Assembly: GCA_964540905.1 (NCBI GenBank)
Contig: CAZIOS010000004.1
Span: forward strand, 1 to 64,000
Length of the DNA stretch: 64,000 bases
DNA from: VAYN01 sp964540905
GTDB lineage: Bacteria; Actinomycetota; Thermoleophilia; Solirubrobacterales; 70-9
Direction: 5' to 3'
In this document: one piece after another, positions 17,530 through 26,788 of the stretch
Numbering within the stretch: position 1 is the first letter of the stretch
How the letters are laid out: every line of letters begins with the position of its first letter
Position numbers and translations under genes: made by a program
Notes under the pieces: generated by a model
Database searches by the model: none
Seen by the model: only the letters and a program-made list of their open reading frames with translations
Told to the model about the DNA's origin: nothing

Positions 17530-17551
17530 GGACAGATTTCCGGAATCTGTC
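17530..17551. promoter_or_regulatory. Perfect dyad upstream of the MerR-like gene
   Basis: GACAGATT-TCCGG-AATCTGTC (17531-17551) is a perfect 8-bp inverted repeat with a 5-bp spacer, 36 bp before the longer MerR start and touching the stop codon of the GGDEF-like gene. MerR proteins bind dyads of this size within their own promoters, so it is a candidate autoregulatory site. A related half, GGACAGATATCC, occurs at 18381-18392 before the GGDEF-like gene. Confidence 0.55.
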
Positions 17552-18308
17552 AGCGATCTTGCAAAGCGCCGACGCCGACCGGCTGGCCCACCGCCCGCGC
17601 CCGCCACATCGCCGCGTCGGCCTTGTGCAGCAGCAGCTCGGCGTCGGCGCCGTGCTCGGGACAGGCGACGATCCCGGCCGAGACCGCGATCCGCAGCCCC
17701 CCCGCCCGCTCCAGCTCGTCGAGCTGGGTCAGCAGCCGCTCGGCCATCTGCATCGCTTCGACCGTGTGCAGGTTGGGCGCGAGGACGCTGATCGCGTCCT
17801 CCTCGAGCCGGAAGGCTTCGTCGACGATGCGGATGCTGTCGCGCAGCGCCGCGCCGACGATCGCCAGCGCCGTCTCCTGGCTGCCGCCGGCGCTGCCGTT
17901 GCGAGCACCGGGCCCGGAGACATCGAAGACGACCAGGGCGAAGGGGTGGCCGTAGCGCTTGTTGGTCTCGACCAGCTGGTCGAGGCGGCGCCGCATGTGG
18001 CCGGGCCGGTAGAGGCTGGAGAGCTCGCAGTGCTCCTCGGTTGCGGCCCGAACCGCGGCGGACTCCGGCGACGGCGGGGCGAGCGGCGCCGCGGCCTGCT
18101 CGTAGGCGGCGTCGACGGCGACGGCGGTGACCTCGCCGAACTCCTCGGCCAGACGTTGGGCGGCGGCGGCGTAGCGGTCGGCGTCGGCGGCGGCGAGCTC
18201 AGTGCGCAGTTTGGCCAGCAGCGTCGCCTGCAGCGAGGAGACCTCACGGGCGAGCCGGCCGGCCGGAGAGCCACTCGACCCGTTGTCGGAGTGAGGTTGG
18301 CTCGCCAC
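17550..18308 (-). CDS. Degenerate GGDEF-domain protein
   Basis: A 252-residue protein with an N-terminal helical region and a C-terminal GGDEF-fold domain (EEHCELSSLYRPGHMRRRLD, then PFALVVFDVSGPG, and AVSAGIVACPEHGADAELLL). The catalytic signature is replaced by LEEDA in FRLEEDAISVLAPN, and the metal-binding DxD site reads DVSG, so diguanylate cyclase activity is unlikely. It may bind nucleotide or act as a signalling partner. GTG at 18308 (AAGG eight bases upstream) is preferred to a longer frame that runs into recR. The next gene downstream is the MerR-like regulator. Confidence 0.75.
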   Translation of the reverse strand: MASQPHSDNGSSGSPAGRLAREVSSLQATLLAKLRTELAAADADRYAAAAQRLAEEFGEVTAVAVDAAYEQAAAPLAPPSPESAAVRAATEEHCELSSLYRPGHMRRRLDQLVETNKRYGHPFALVVFDVSGPGARNGSAGGSQETALAIVGAALRDSIRIVDEAFRLEEDAISVLAPNLHTVEAMQMAERLLTQLDELERAGGLRIAVSAGIVACPEHGADAELLLHKADAAMWRARAVGQPVGVGALQDR

Positions 18309-18380
18309 GCGCTGACCTTGCCGAAAGCGGCGGACGGCGACGGCGCCGAAAACCGCTATTTGCGAGCTGACACCCGTCCA

Positions 18381-18392
18381 GGACAGATATCC
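18381..18392. promoter_or_regulatory. GGACAGATATCC motif upstream of the GGDEF-like gene
   Basis: This 12-mer matches GGACAGATTTCC (17530-17541) at 11 of 12 positions. Both copies stand upstream of a gene of the same short unit (GGDEF-like, MerR-like). Only the MerR copy has the second half of the dyad. It may be a weaker site for the same regulator. Confidence 0.35.
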
Positions 18393-18402
18393 AATTTGCG
18401 AA

Positions 18403-19005
18403 CTATTCGAGGCTGCGGCGTCCGGCCAGTGCCTTACCGAGGGTGACCTCGTCGGCGTGCTCGAGGTCGGCGCCGACCGGCAGGCCGCTGGCGAGCCGGG
18501 TGACGGCAACCTGGCCGCGCAGCTGCTCGGCGATGTAGAGCGCGGTCGCCTCGCCGGTCGTGGTCGGGTTGGTCGCCAGCACCACCTCGCCGATGCCGCC
18601 GCGCTGCACTCGCCGCAGCAGCTCGGCGATCTTCAGGTCCTCGGCGTCGACGCCGTCGATCGGCGAGAGGGCGCCGCCGAGCACGTGGTAGAGGCCGCGG
18701 TATTCGTGGGTGCGCTCGATCGGGATCACGTCCGCGGGCTCCTCGACCACGCAGATCGTCGCCCGGTCGCGGTTGGAGTCGGCGCAGATCCGGCAGAGCG
18801 GCCCCTCGGCGAGGTTGAAGCACTCCTCGCAGAGGCCGACCTTCTCCTTCATCTCGCGGATCGCGTCGCCGAGCGCGAAGGCCTCTTCGTCGGGCGCTCG
18901 CAGCAGGTGGAAGGCGAGCCGCTGCGCGGTCCGCTGACCGATCCCCGGCAGCCGCGAGAGCTCGGCGACGAGGCGCGCCAGCGGCGCCGGGCCCTCGGTG
19001 CTCAA
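18403..19005 (-). CDS. recR: Recombination mediator RecR
   Basis: A 200-residue protein of normal length that works with RecO/RecF to load RecA at gaps. It has the helix-hairpin-helix SRLPGIGQRTAQRLAF, a four-cysteine zinc finger (Cys59, Cys62, Cys71, Cys74) and a Toprim domain (ICVVEEPADVIPIE through VVLATNPTTTGEATALYI). The TTG start at 19005 overlaps the ybaB stop. The dnaX-ybaB-recR order is widely conserved in bacteria. Confidence 0.97.
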   Translation of the reverse strand: MSTEGPAPLARLVAELSRLPGIGQRTAQRLAFHLLRAPDEEAFALGDAIREMKEKVGLCEECFNLAEGPLCRICADSNRDRATICVVEEPADVIPIERTHEYRGLYHVLGGALSPIDGVDAEDLKIAELLRRVQRGGIGEVVLATNPTTTGEATALYIAEQLRGQVAVTRLASGLPVGADLEHADEVTLGKALAGRRSLE

Positions 19006-19346
19006 CCGCCCAGGGCGCCGAGGCCGCCGCCGAGTCCGCCCGTGATGCCGCCCATTTTGGACTCCTGCATCTGCTGCGCCGCGCGCAGACCCTCGTTGAC
19101 CGCCGCCTGCACCATCTCGGCCAGCATCTCGGCCTCCTCGGGGTCGATCGCCTCGGGGTCGATCGAGATCTCGCGCAGGGTCAGGTCGCCGCCCATCTTC
19201 ACCTTGACCATGCCGCCGCCGGCGCTGGCCTCGACGACCTCGTCCTTGAGCTGCTCCTGCGCCTGCATCATCTGGTCCTGCATCTGCTGCGCCTGCTTCA
19301 TCAGCGCGTTCACGTCGAAGCCTCCGGGACCGCCTCCTCTTGCCAC
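19002..19346 (-). CDS. YbaB/EbfC nucleoid-associated protein
   Basis: A 114-residue protein with the family pattern DVNALMKQAQQMQDQMMQAQ and VKVKMGGDLTLREISIDPEA. These small dimers bind DNA and shape the nucleoid. The start is GTG, directly after the dnaX stop, and the end overlaps recR. The glycine-rich ends (ARGGGPGG and GGITGGLGGGLGALGG) are typical. Confidence 0.95.
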   Translation of the reverse strand: MARGGGPGGFDVNALMKQAQQMQDQMMQAQEQLKDEVVEASAGGGMVKVKMGGDLTLREISIDPEAIDPEEAEMLAEMVQAAVNEGLRAAQQMQESKMGGITGGLGGGLGALGG

Positions 19347-21104
19347 CTAACTGACCTCCTCCGCGTCGAACTCGCTCTTCAGCCGCTCCACCAGCTCATC
19401 CTCGTCGATTCCCTCACCGGGCGCGGCCGCCTCCTCCCCCTCGGACTCGGCCCTCGGTGCCTCGCCCTCGAGCAGGGCGTAGGTGGGTCGCAGGCCCTGG
19501 CCGATGACGGACTCGAAGGCCGCGGTAACCGCGTCGCGTCGCTCCGGATCTTCGGCCTTGCGCTTGTTGAAGGTCTTGTCGCTGGGGAACCCGATCTTCA
19601 GCCCCTCGTCGTCAAGGGAGACCGGCCTCGCACCCTCGAAGGTGGCCGCCAGTGCCGGCGCCTTCTCGGCCAGCTTGTCCAGCACCACGGGCCAGACCCG
19701 CACGATCTCATCGAGGTCGCCCCGGCCCGCGGGTCCGTCCGCCGCCGCTACTGGCTCCTCCTGCTCAGCGACCTCTGGCTCCTTCGACTCCTCGGGCTCC
19801 GCGACCTCGGCCGGTCCCGCAGAATCTTCTTGCGGGGCGGCGTCTGCCGCGGGTGGCGGTGGGGCGGGGGTCCCCCGCGGCGCGGAGGAGGCGGAGCCTC
19901 CGAGCACCGTGGGGGATGCCGCACCGACAGGACCCGCGGCCCTCCCACCCCGGCCTAGCTGTTCCTCGAGCCGCTCGATCCTGCGCAGCAGCCCCTCGGT
20001 CGACGGATCCAGATCCGGCCGCGCCGCTTTGAGCAGCGCGATCTCGACCGCCATTCGCGCGTCGTCCCCCTCCCTGACCGCGGTCAGCGCCGCCGCCAGC
20101 TCGTCGATCGTCCGCACCAGCGTCGCCGCGCCGACCGTCGCTGCCTGCGCTTGCAGGCGGCCGGCGTCGGTGGCGGTGACGACGAAGGAGGTCGGCACCT
20201 CGCCGGTCGTCTGGGTGACCAGCAGGAAGCGCAGGTGGGCGAGCAGGTCGCGGGCGAACTGGGCCGGGTCGCGGCCGGAGCGGGCCATCTTCTCGACCCC
20301 GAGCAGGACCGCCTTCGGGTCCTCGGCGGCGACCGCGTCGACGGCGTCGAAGAGCAGCTCGGCGTCGGCGGCGCCGAGCATCTCGAGCACGTCGCCGAGT
20401 TCGACGTGATCGCCGCCGAAGGCGACCAGCTGGTCGAGCGTGCCGAGCGCGTCGCGGAAGCTGCCCGAGGCCGAGCGGGCGATCATCGCCGCGGCGCCCT
20501 CGTCGATCTCGATCGACTCGGCCACGGCGACCCGGTTCAGCACCTCCGAGATCTGCTCCAGCGAGGGCCGCTGGAAGTCGAAGCGCTGGCAGCGGTCGGC
20601 GATCGTCGCCATCACCTTGTGCGCCTCGGTGGTGGCGAGGACGAAGACGGTTTTCGGCGGCGGCTCCTCGAGCGTCTTCAGGAAGGCGTTCCAGGCCTCT
20701 TTGGTCAGCATGTGCGCCTCGTCGAGGATGTACACCTTCCAGTGGCCGCCGGCGGGGGCGTAGGCGACCCGCTCGCGCAGGTCGCGGACGTCGTCGACCG
20801 AGCGGTTGGAGGCGGCGTCCATCTCGATCACGTCGATCGAGGTGCCGGCGGCGATCGTCACGCAGGACTCGCACTCGCCGCAGGGGGTGACGGTCGGGCC
20901 GCCGCGCTCGCAGTTGAGCGAGCGGGCGAGGATCTTCGCCATCGAGGTCTTGCCGGTGCCGCGCGAGCCGACGAAGAGGTAGGCGTGGTGGACCTTGTCC
21001 CGCTCGACCGCGTTGCGCAGGGTGCGGACCACGTGCTGCTGCCCGACGACCTCGTCGAAGGAGCCGGGGCGGTGGCGGCGGTAGAGGGAGAGGGACTCGG
21101 TCAT
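19347..21104 (-). CDS. dnaX: DNA polymerase III subunits gamma and tau
   Basis: A 585-residue clamp-loader ATPase: Walker A GSRGTGKTS (46-54), a zinc module (CERGGPTVTPCGECESC), DEAH box in ILDEAHML, and the arginine-finger region VATIADRCQRFDF. Domain III follows to about residue 355. Then comes an acidic Pro/Ala linker and a C-terminal tau-like region (EIVRVWPVVLDKLAEKAPAL). The linker DNA contains two adjacent palindromes (19865-19910). No programmed frameshift site was evident. It heads the dnaX-ybaB-recR unit. Confidence 0.95.
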   Translation of the reverse strand: MTESLSLYRRHRPGSFDEVVGQQHVVRTLRNAVERDKVHHAYLFVGSRGTGKTSMAKILARSLNCERGGPTVTPCGECESCVTIAAGTSIDVIEMDAASNRSVDDVRDLRERVAYAPAGGHWKVYILDEAHMLTKEAWNAFLKTLEEPPPKTVFVLATTEAHKVMATIADRCQRFDFQRPSLEQISEVLNRVAVAESIEIDEGAAAMIARSASGSFRDALGTLDQLVAFGGDHVELGDVLEMLGAADAELLFDAVDAVAAEDPKAVLLGVEKMARSGRDPAQFARDLLAHLRFLLVTQTTGEVPTSFVVTATDAGRLQAQAATVGAATLVRTIDELAAALTAVREGDDARMAVEIALLKAARPDLDPSTEGLLRRIERLEEQLGRGGRAAGPVGAASPTVLGGSASSAPRGTPAPPPPAADAAPQEDSAGPAEVAEPEESKEPEVAEQEEPVAAADGPAGRGDLDEIVRVWPVVLDKLAEKAPALAATFEGARPVSLDDEGLKIGFPSDKTFNKRKAEDPERRDAVTAAFESVIGQGLRPTYALLEGEAPRAESEGEEAAAPGEGIDEDELVERLKSEFDAEEVS

Positions 21105-21148
21105 CGGGGCCTCGGGCCAGTGTATCCACGCCCCGGGCGCGCCCCCGA

Positions 21149-21200
21149 GGGGGTGTCTGAGTTTCCGGGGTCTATAGGACCCGTTAAGTCAGACACCCCC
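21149..21200. repeat. Nested hairpin between dnaX and a membrane protein gene
   Basis: GGGGGTGTCTGA (21149-21160) is the exact reverse complement of TCAGACACCCCC (21189-21200). Inside the loop GGGTC...GACCC can also pair. It occupies the dnaX upstream region and the leader of the divergent membrane gene. No T tract follows, so it is not an ordinary terminator. It could be a dispersed palindromic repeat or a structured leader. Confidence 0.6.
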
Positions 21201-21229
21201 TTCGGGAGCCCCATCGGTACCTTGCGCCG

Positions 21230-22696
21230 GTGCCATCGAGGGTCTCCAGCTGGCTGACGCCGGCCGCCTGGGTCGCCGTGGTGACGGCGGCGCTGCTGCT
21301 CCTTTTCCCGGTCGGCTTCCCCAACTACGACACGATCTACGCGCTGGTCTGGGGACGCGAACTGGCGCACGGGGTCAGCCCCGACTACGGCGCCGCCCTG
21401 CCCCCCACCCCGCACCCGCTGGCCGACCTCCTGGGCCTGGTGGCGACGCCGCTCGGCGACGGCGCGATCACGCTGACGATGATCGTCGCCTACCTCTCGC
21501 TGGGGCTGGTCGGCTACCTCGTCTACCGGCTCGGCTCGCTCTGGTTCGACCGCTGGATCGGCGCCGTCGCGGCGGCGATCGTCCTCACCCGGGCGCCGTT
21601 CCTCTCCAACGGCCTGCGCGCCTACGTCGACCTCCCCTACATCGCCCTCTGCCTCGGCGCGCTGGCGATCGAGGCGCGGCGGCCGCGGGCCGGCTGGCCG
21701 GTGCTGGCGCTGCTGGCCCCGGCCGGCCTGCTGCGTCCCGAGGCCTGGCTCTTCGCCGGCGTCTACTGGCTCTGGCTGGCGCTCGACCTCAAGCGCGCCG
21801 GCGGGCCGCTCGGCTGGCGGCCGCGCTGGCGGCGGCAGCGCTCGCCGCGCGAGCTGGCCTGGCTGGCGCTGCTGGCGGCGGCGGGACCGCTGCTATGGGT
21901 CGGGTTCGACGCGCTCACCACCGGCAACCCGCTCTACTCGCTGACCGGCACCCGGGAAACGGTGGAAACGCTGAAACGCCAGACCGGCCCGGTCGACCTC
22001 GTCCTCTACGGCCCGCGCCGGCTCGGCGAAGTCCTGCAGTGGCCGGGGATGGTCGGCGCGCTCGGCGGCGTCGTCCTCGGCTTCGCGCTGCTGCGCCGCC
22101 GCGCGGCGCTGGGGATCGCCGCCGCCGTCCTCGCCCTCGCTGCCTTCGCGCTGCTGGCCGGCGCCGGCCTGGCGATCATCGCCCGCTACACGATGCTGGC
22201 CGGGGCGATCCTCTCGATCTTCGTCGCCCTGGCCCTGCTCGGTTGGCGCCTGCTCGAGCCCGGCCACCGCTGGCGGCGACGCTGGCAGCTCTTCGCCGGC
22301 CTGGTGGCGCTGATGTTCGTCCTCTGGCTCCCCAACCAGTGGGACCTCGACTCGACCGTCCACCGCGACCTCTCCAACCAGGGGACGATCGAGCGTGACC
22401 TCACCCACCTGGTCGACGCCGGCGCCTTCAAGCCGCTCTGCGGCCCGATCGCCGTTCCCAACCACCGCGCCATCCCCCGCCTCGCCTTCGGGCTCGAAAT
22501 CAAGCCGACCCAGATCGTCAGCGCCAGCGAGGAAGGCGTCCCCAGGCGCGGCTACTTCGTCGACCCCGCCAGCCAGTTCGTGATCCACAACTTCATCCTC
22601 GACCCCAACGACCCGACCAGCTTCTCCCTCAGCGTCCCCCACGGCTTCCACTTCGTCACCCGCAACGGCTCCTGGAAGGTCTACCGCCGCTGCTAG
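21230..22696 (+). CDS. Multi-pass membrane protein, GT-C glycosyltransferase-like
   Basis: A 488-residue protein with about ten hydrophobic helices and a C-terminal soluble part. The N-terminal helix is followed by PVGFPNYDTIYALVWGRELA, where the acidic residue in the first loop is in the position used by GT-C enzymes such as dolichyl-phosphate-mannose transferases. AYVDLPYIALCLGALAIEAR and LRPEAWLFAG resemble the same group. It may transfer a sugar from a polyprenyl carrier to a cell-envelope acceptor. The start is GTG. There is no partner gene, and its stop overlaps acetolactate decarboxylase at a CTAG. Confidence 0.7.
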   Translation: MPSRVSSWLTPAAWVAVVTAALLLLFPVGFPNYDTIYALVWGRELAHGVSPDYGAALPPTPHPLADLLGLVATPLGDGAITLTMIVAYLSLGLVGYLVYRLGSLWFDRWIGAVAAAIVLTRAPFLSNGLRAYVDLPYIALCLGALAIEARRPRAGWPVLALLAPAGLLRPEAWLFAGVYWLWLALDLKRAGGPLGWRPRWRRQRSPRELAWLALLAAAGPLLWVGFDALTTGNPLYSLTGTRETVETLKRQTGPVDLVLYGPRRLGEVLQWPGMVGALGGVVLGFALLRRRAALGIAAAVLALAAFALLAGAGLAIIARYTMLAGAILSIFVALALLGWRLLEPGHRWRRRWQLFAGLVALMFVLWLPNQWDLDSTVHRDLSNQGTIERDLTHLVDAGAFKPLCGPIAVPNHRAIPRLAFGLEIKPTQIVSASEEGVPRRGYFVDPASQFVIHNFILDPNDPTSFSLSVPHGFHFVTRNGSWKVYRRC

Positions 22697-23472
22697 CCGC
22701 CCTCGGCCCGGACGATCGCCGCGTGGGTGGCGGCGGCGAGGTCGGGGTCGCCGAGCTCGATCCGCGGCGGCAGCTCGACGTGGAGGTCGTCGGAGGGGTC
22801 GAGTCGGGCCCGCAGCGCGCCCGCGCGCGAGTCGAGCACGTGGCCGCCGCGGCGGCGGTCGGCGCCGATGAAGTGGAGGTGGTAGCCGGCGACCTCGATC
22901 CCCTCGGCGTAGGCGGGGAAACGGAAGCCGAGCATCGTCCCCTCGACGTCGGCGAGCTCGAAGACGTGCTGGTCGGCGACGACCTCGGCCAGCGGCCGGT
23001 AGGGCGGCTCCTGGGCCGGGACCGAGCGCGCCTGGACCAGCTCGAAGCGTCCGTCGAGCCGGATCGCGCAGGAGGAGGCGCCGTCCGGGGTCAGCGCGTC
23101 GAGCCGCGCCAGCAGCTGCTCGTGCGAGAGCCCGGCCTCGAGCCGCGCCTCGACCGTCGGCTCGAAGCGGGTGACGACCGCGAACGGGGTCCTCTCCCCC
23201 GGGCCGATCCGGCGCACGGCGCCGTCGACGTCGGCGCGGAAGAACTCGCCGTCGAGGGCGATCATCTCGCCGTCGAGCCGGTTCAGCGTCCCCAATCCGA
23301 GGTCGCCGTGCGCGGCCAGCTCGGCGAAGCTGAGGTCGCCGTCGAAGGCGCCGTCGAGCAGGGCGCCGATCGTCGAGGCCTGGAAGAGGACGTGCGGGTC
23401 GCGGCCGGCGTGGAGGTCGCCGCGCCGCATCGACTCGACGTGGAGGGACCGGATCCAGCGCTCGTCCAGCAC
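22693..23472 (-). CDS. Acetolactate decarboxylase
   Basis: A 259-residue enzyme converting 2-acetolactate to acetoin and CO2. Family marks are ALLDGAFDGDLSFAELAAHG, DLGLGTLNRLDGEMIALDGE and the zinc ligands His198 and His200 in GYHLHFI and His211 in GGHVLD. Length is normal for BudA/AlsD. No acetolactate synthase lies nearby, so it may drain valine-pathway acetolactate or make acetoin for overflow. It is divergent from the ABC exporter genes (42 bp) and convergent with the membrane protein. Confidence 0.93.
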   Translation of the reverse strand: MLDERWIRSLHVESMRRGDLHAGRDPHVLFQASTIGALLDGAFDGDLSFAELAAHGDLGLGTLNRLDGEMIALDGEFFRADVDGAVRRIGPGERTPFAVVTRFEPTVEARLEAGLSHEQLLARLDALTPDGASSCAIRLDGRFELVQARSVPAQEPPYRPLAEVVADQHVFELADVEGTMLGFRFPAYAEGIEVAGYHLHFIGADRRRGGHVLDSRAGALRARLDPSDDLHVELPPRIELGDPDLAAATHAAIVRAEGG

Positions 23473-23514
23473 GCCGCCAGTCTTCCATTCCGGCGCCGTG
23501 ACAGCATCACCGCG

Positions 23515-24401
<887 letters not shown>

Positions 24402-24405
<4 letters not shown>

Positions 24406-25199
24406 ATACGGCGGCACCGCAGCGGCGGACGATGCGGCGGCTGGAACCGGCGGCGATCGCCGGGGTGATGAGCCGCGAGCTCGCCAACTTCCGCACCTAC
24501 TGGCGCGGCACCACCTTCTCCAGCGTGCTGGAACCGCTCGTCTACCTGCTCGCCTTCGGCCTCGGCCTCGGGGCGACGCTGGTGAAGGAAGTCGAAGGCG
24601 TCCCCTACATCCAGTTCGTCGGCACCGGCATGGTGGCGACGGCGGTGATCTTCTCCAGCGCCCTGCCGGCGATGTTCGGCACCTTCGTCAAGCACCGCTT
24701 CCAGAACACCTACGAAGCGATCCTGGCGGCGCCGGTCGACGTCGAAGAGCTGGTCAGCGCCGAGATGCTCTGGATCGCCGGCCGCTCCGCCGTCTACGGC
24801 TGCGTGCCGCTGATCGTCACCTTCTTCTGGGGCCTGGAACCGGCGCTGGGGATGCTGCTGGTGCCGCTCTTCGCCTTCGTCACCGCGCTCGGCTTCGCCG
24901 GCTTCGGCGTCGCGATGGCGGCGACCGTCGCCAAGATCGACCAGTTCAACTACGTCACCGCGCTCTTCGTGACGCCGCTGTTCCTCGTCGCCGGCACCTT
25001 CTTCCCGATCTCCGGCCTTCCCCAGGGCTTCCAGGACCTCGCCCAGATCAACCCCCTGCACCAGCTGGTCGAACTGGTCCGCGGCGGCGCCTTCGGCTTC
25101 GAAGCGGTCGATCTCGCCCGCTTCGCCTTCCTCGTCGTCTTCGCCCTGATCACCTGGCGGGTCGCGGTGCGGCGCATGCACGCGCGCCTGATCGACTGA
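24402..25199 (+). CDS. ABC-2 exporter permease
   Basis: A 265-residue membrane protein with six hydrophobic segments and the ABC-2 pattern (GTGMVATAVIFSSALPAMFG, then FLVAGTFFPISGLPQGFQDL and INPLHQLVELVRGGAFGF). It forms the channel for the preceding ATPase. The GTG at 24402 overlaps the ATPase stop. The NodJ/DrrB-like organisation, one ATPase and one permease, is complete, so these two genes probably make a working exporter. Confidence 0.92.
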
Positions 25200-25267
25200 G
25201 CGAAAAATGGACCGTGCACCCGCCTTCGAAACGAGGCCACCGGGCGTGTTCGTCGTTTTTGGCTCCT

Positions 25268-25363
25268 GCCGGGCTCACCTGCGGCACCCGCGGCATCCCG
25301 CTTAAGGCTGCTTCCTTCCGGACCTGACCTGATTCGCGTGCCTACGTCGCGCAGGACCCGGCC
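25268..25363 (-). ncRNA. ffs: Signal recognition particle RNA (small 4.5S type)
   Basis: On the minus strand the conserved SRP core reads CAGGTCAGGTCCGGAAGGAA and continues GCAGCC (complement of about 25305-25331), the GGAA-tetraloop hairpin that binds Ffh. Flanking arms pair: GGCC-GGGTCCTGC near 25351-25363 with GCAGGTGAGCCCGGC near 25268-25284, and GGCACGCG with CGCGGGTGCC. The RNA is about 96 nt, the size of the small bacterial type. The ends are approximate. It fills most of the 308-bp gap between the exporter and the antiporter. Confidence 0.9.
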
Positions 25364-25507
25364 GTCAACGCCGCCGCGACGCACTGACCCCGACGGCCAG
25401 TCCCTCGGAACGGTATTCGGCCCCGCTAAGCGGATTTCGGGTTACAAGGCACCGCTGGTTCCCCGCCTAGCACGGTCCGCCGGTGATCCTACCCGCCCGA
25501 CCGTAGG

Positions 25508-26788
25508 ATGTCCGCCGTGGCTGCCCTGCCGATAGGCGCGATCGAGGTCGACACCGGCTCCTTCTTCGCGATCGTCGTCGTCGCCGCGATCGCCGCGATC
25601 GCCGTCGCCGTCCTGCCCAAGCGCCTGGCGCCGCCGGTCGTCGTGCTGGAGCTGATGCTGGGGATCGTGATCGGACCGCAGGTGCTCCAGATCGCCCACG
25701 TCGACGCCTTCGTCGACTTCTTCTCCAACCTCGGACTCGGGATGCTCTTCTTCTTCGCCGGCTACGAGATCGACTTCGAACGGATCCACGGGACGCCGCT
25801 GCGGCTCGGCGCCTGGGGCTGGGTGCTCTCGGTCGGGCTTGCCTTCGGGATCGGCGCGATCCTCGCCGGCGTCGGCATCGTCGTCTCCTTCCTCTACACG
25901 GGGGCGGCGATGGCGACCACGGCGATCGGCACTCTGATCCCGATCCTGCGCGACAACGGCGAGCTCAAGACCCGCTTCGGCACCTACCTGCTGGCCGCCG
26001 GCGGCGCCGGCGAGTTCGGGCCGATCCTGCTCGTCACCCTCTTCTTCTCGACCCAGAGCCCCCTGCACGAGAGCGCGATCCTGATCGCCTTCGTCGCCCT
26101 GGCGATCGCCGTCGCCCTGCTCTCGGTCCGCCTCGCCTGGCGCGGCTGGCCGGCGCTGGAGCGGACCTTCGAGGCCAGCAGCCAGCTCGCCGTGCGAGTC
26201 ACCGTCGTGCTCGTCTTCGGGCTGGTGCTGCTGGCCAGCAAGCTCGGCCTCGACGTCCTGCTCGGCGGTTTCGTCGCCGGCCTGATCACGCGGATGGCGC
26301 TGAAGGGGCACGAGCTGCGGATCTTCGAGTCGAAGCTGACCGCGGTCGGCTTCGGCTTCTTCGTCCCCTTCTTCTTCGTCACCAGCGGCATCGGCTTCGA
26401 CCTCAGCGCGCTCGGCTCGGCGGCGGCGCTGGGCAAGCTGGCGCTCTTCTTCGTCCTCTTCCTCGTCGTCCGCGGCGCCCCGGCGATGCTGCTCTACCGC
26501 CGCATCCTCGGCTTCCGGGACCGGCTCGCGCTCGCCTTCTACTCGGCGACGGCGCTGCCGCTGGTCGTCGCGATCACGACGATCGCCGTCGACGCCGGCA
26601 GGATGCGCGCCTCGACCGCCGCCGGCCTGGTCGGAGCGGCGATGCTCTCGACCCTGGTCTTCCCCTTCGTCGGCTTCGCCCTGCGCCGCCCGGCCGAGGG
26701 CGAGACGGGCGAGCCCGACCCGCCGGGCGAGGGGCCCTCCCCGGTACTCGGGAAAGCCCCACTCGCCCAGCCGGGCCTGGCGAGCTAG
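25508..26788 (+). CDS. Kef-type (CPA2) cation:proton antiporter
   Basis: A 426-residue polytopic protein of about 12 helices. The family pattern appears in LELMLGIVIGPQVLQIAHVD, GMLFFFAGYEIDFERI, AAMATTAIGTLIPILRDNGE and LGLDVLLGGFVAGLI. It likely exchanges K+ or Na+ for protons. No TrkA-N or other nucleotide-binding domain is fused at the C-terminus, which is a short Pro/Gly tail. It is monocistronic, and its TAG stop shares a CTAG with the convergent secreted protein gene. Confidence 0.88.
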   Translation: MSAVAALPIGAIEVDTGSFFAIVVVAAIAAIAVAVLPKRLAPPVVVLELMLGIVIGPQVLQIAHVDAFVDFFSNLGLGMLFFFAGYEIDFERIHGTPLRLGAWGWVLSVGLAFGIGAILAGVGIVVSFLYTGAAMATTAIGTLIPILRDNGELKTRFGTYLLAAGGAGEFGPILLVTLFFSTQSPLHESAILIAFVALAIAVALLSVRLAWRGWPALERTFEASSQLAVRVTVVLVFGLVLLASKLGLDVLLGGFVAGLITRMALKGHELRIFESKLTAVGFGFFVPFFFVTSGIGFDLSALGSAAALGKLALFFVLFLVVRGAPAMLLYRRILGFRDRLALAFYSATALPLVVAITTIAVDAGRMRASTAAGLVGAAMLSTLVFPFVGFALRRPAEGETGEPDPPGEGPSPVLGKAPLAQPGLAS

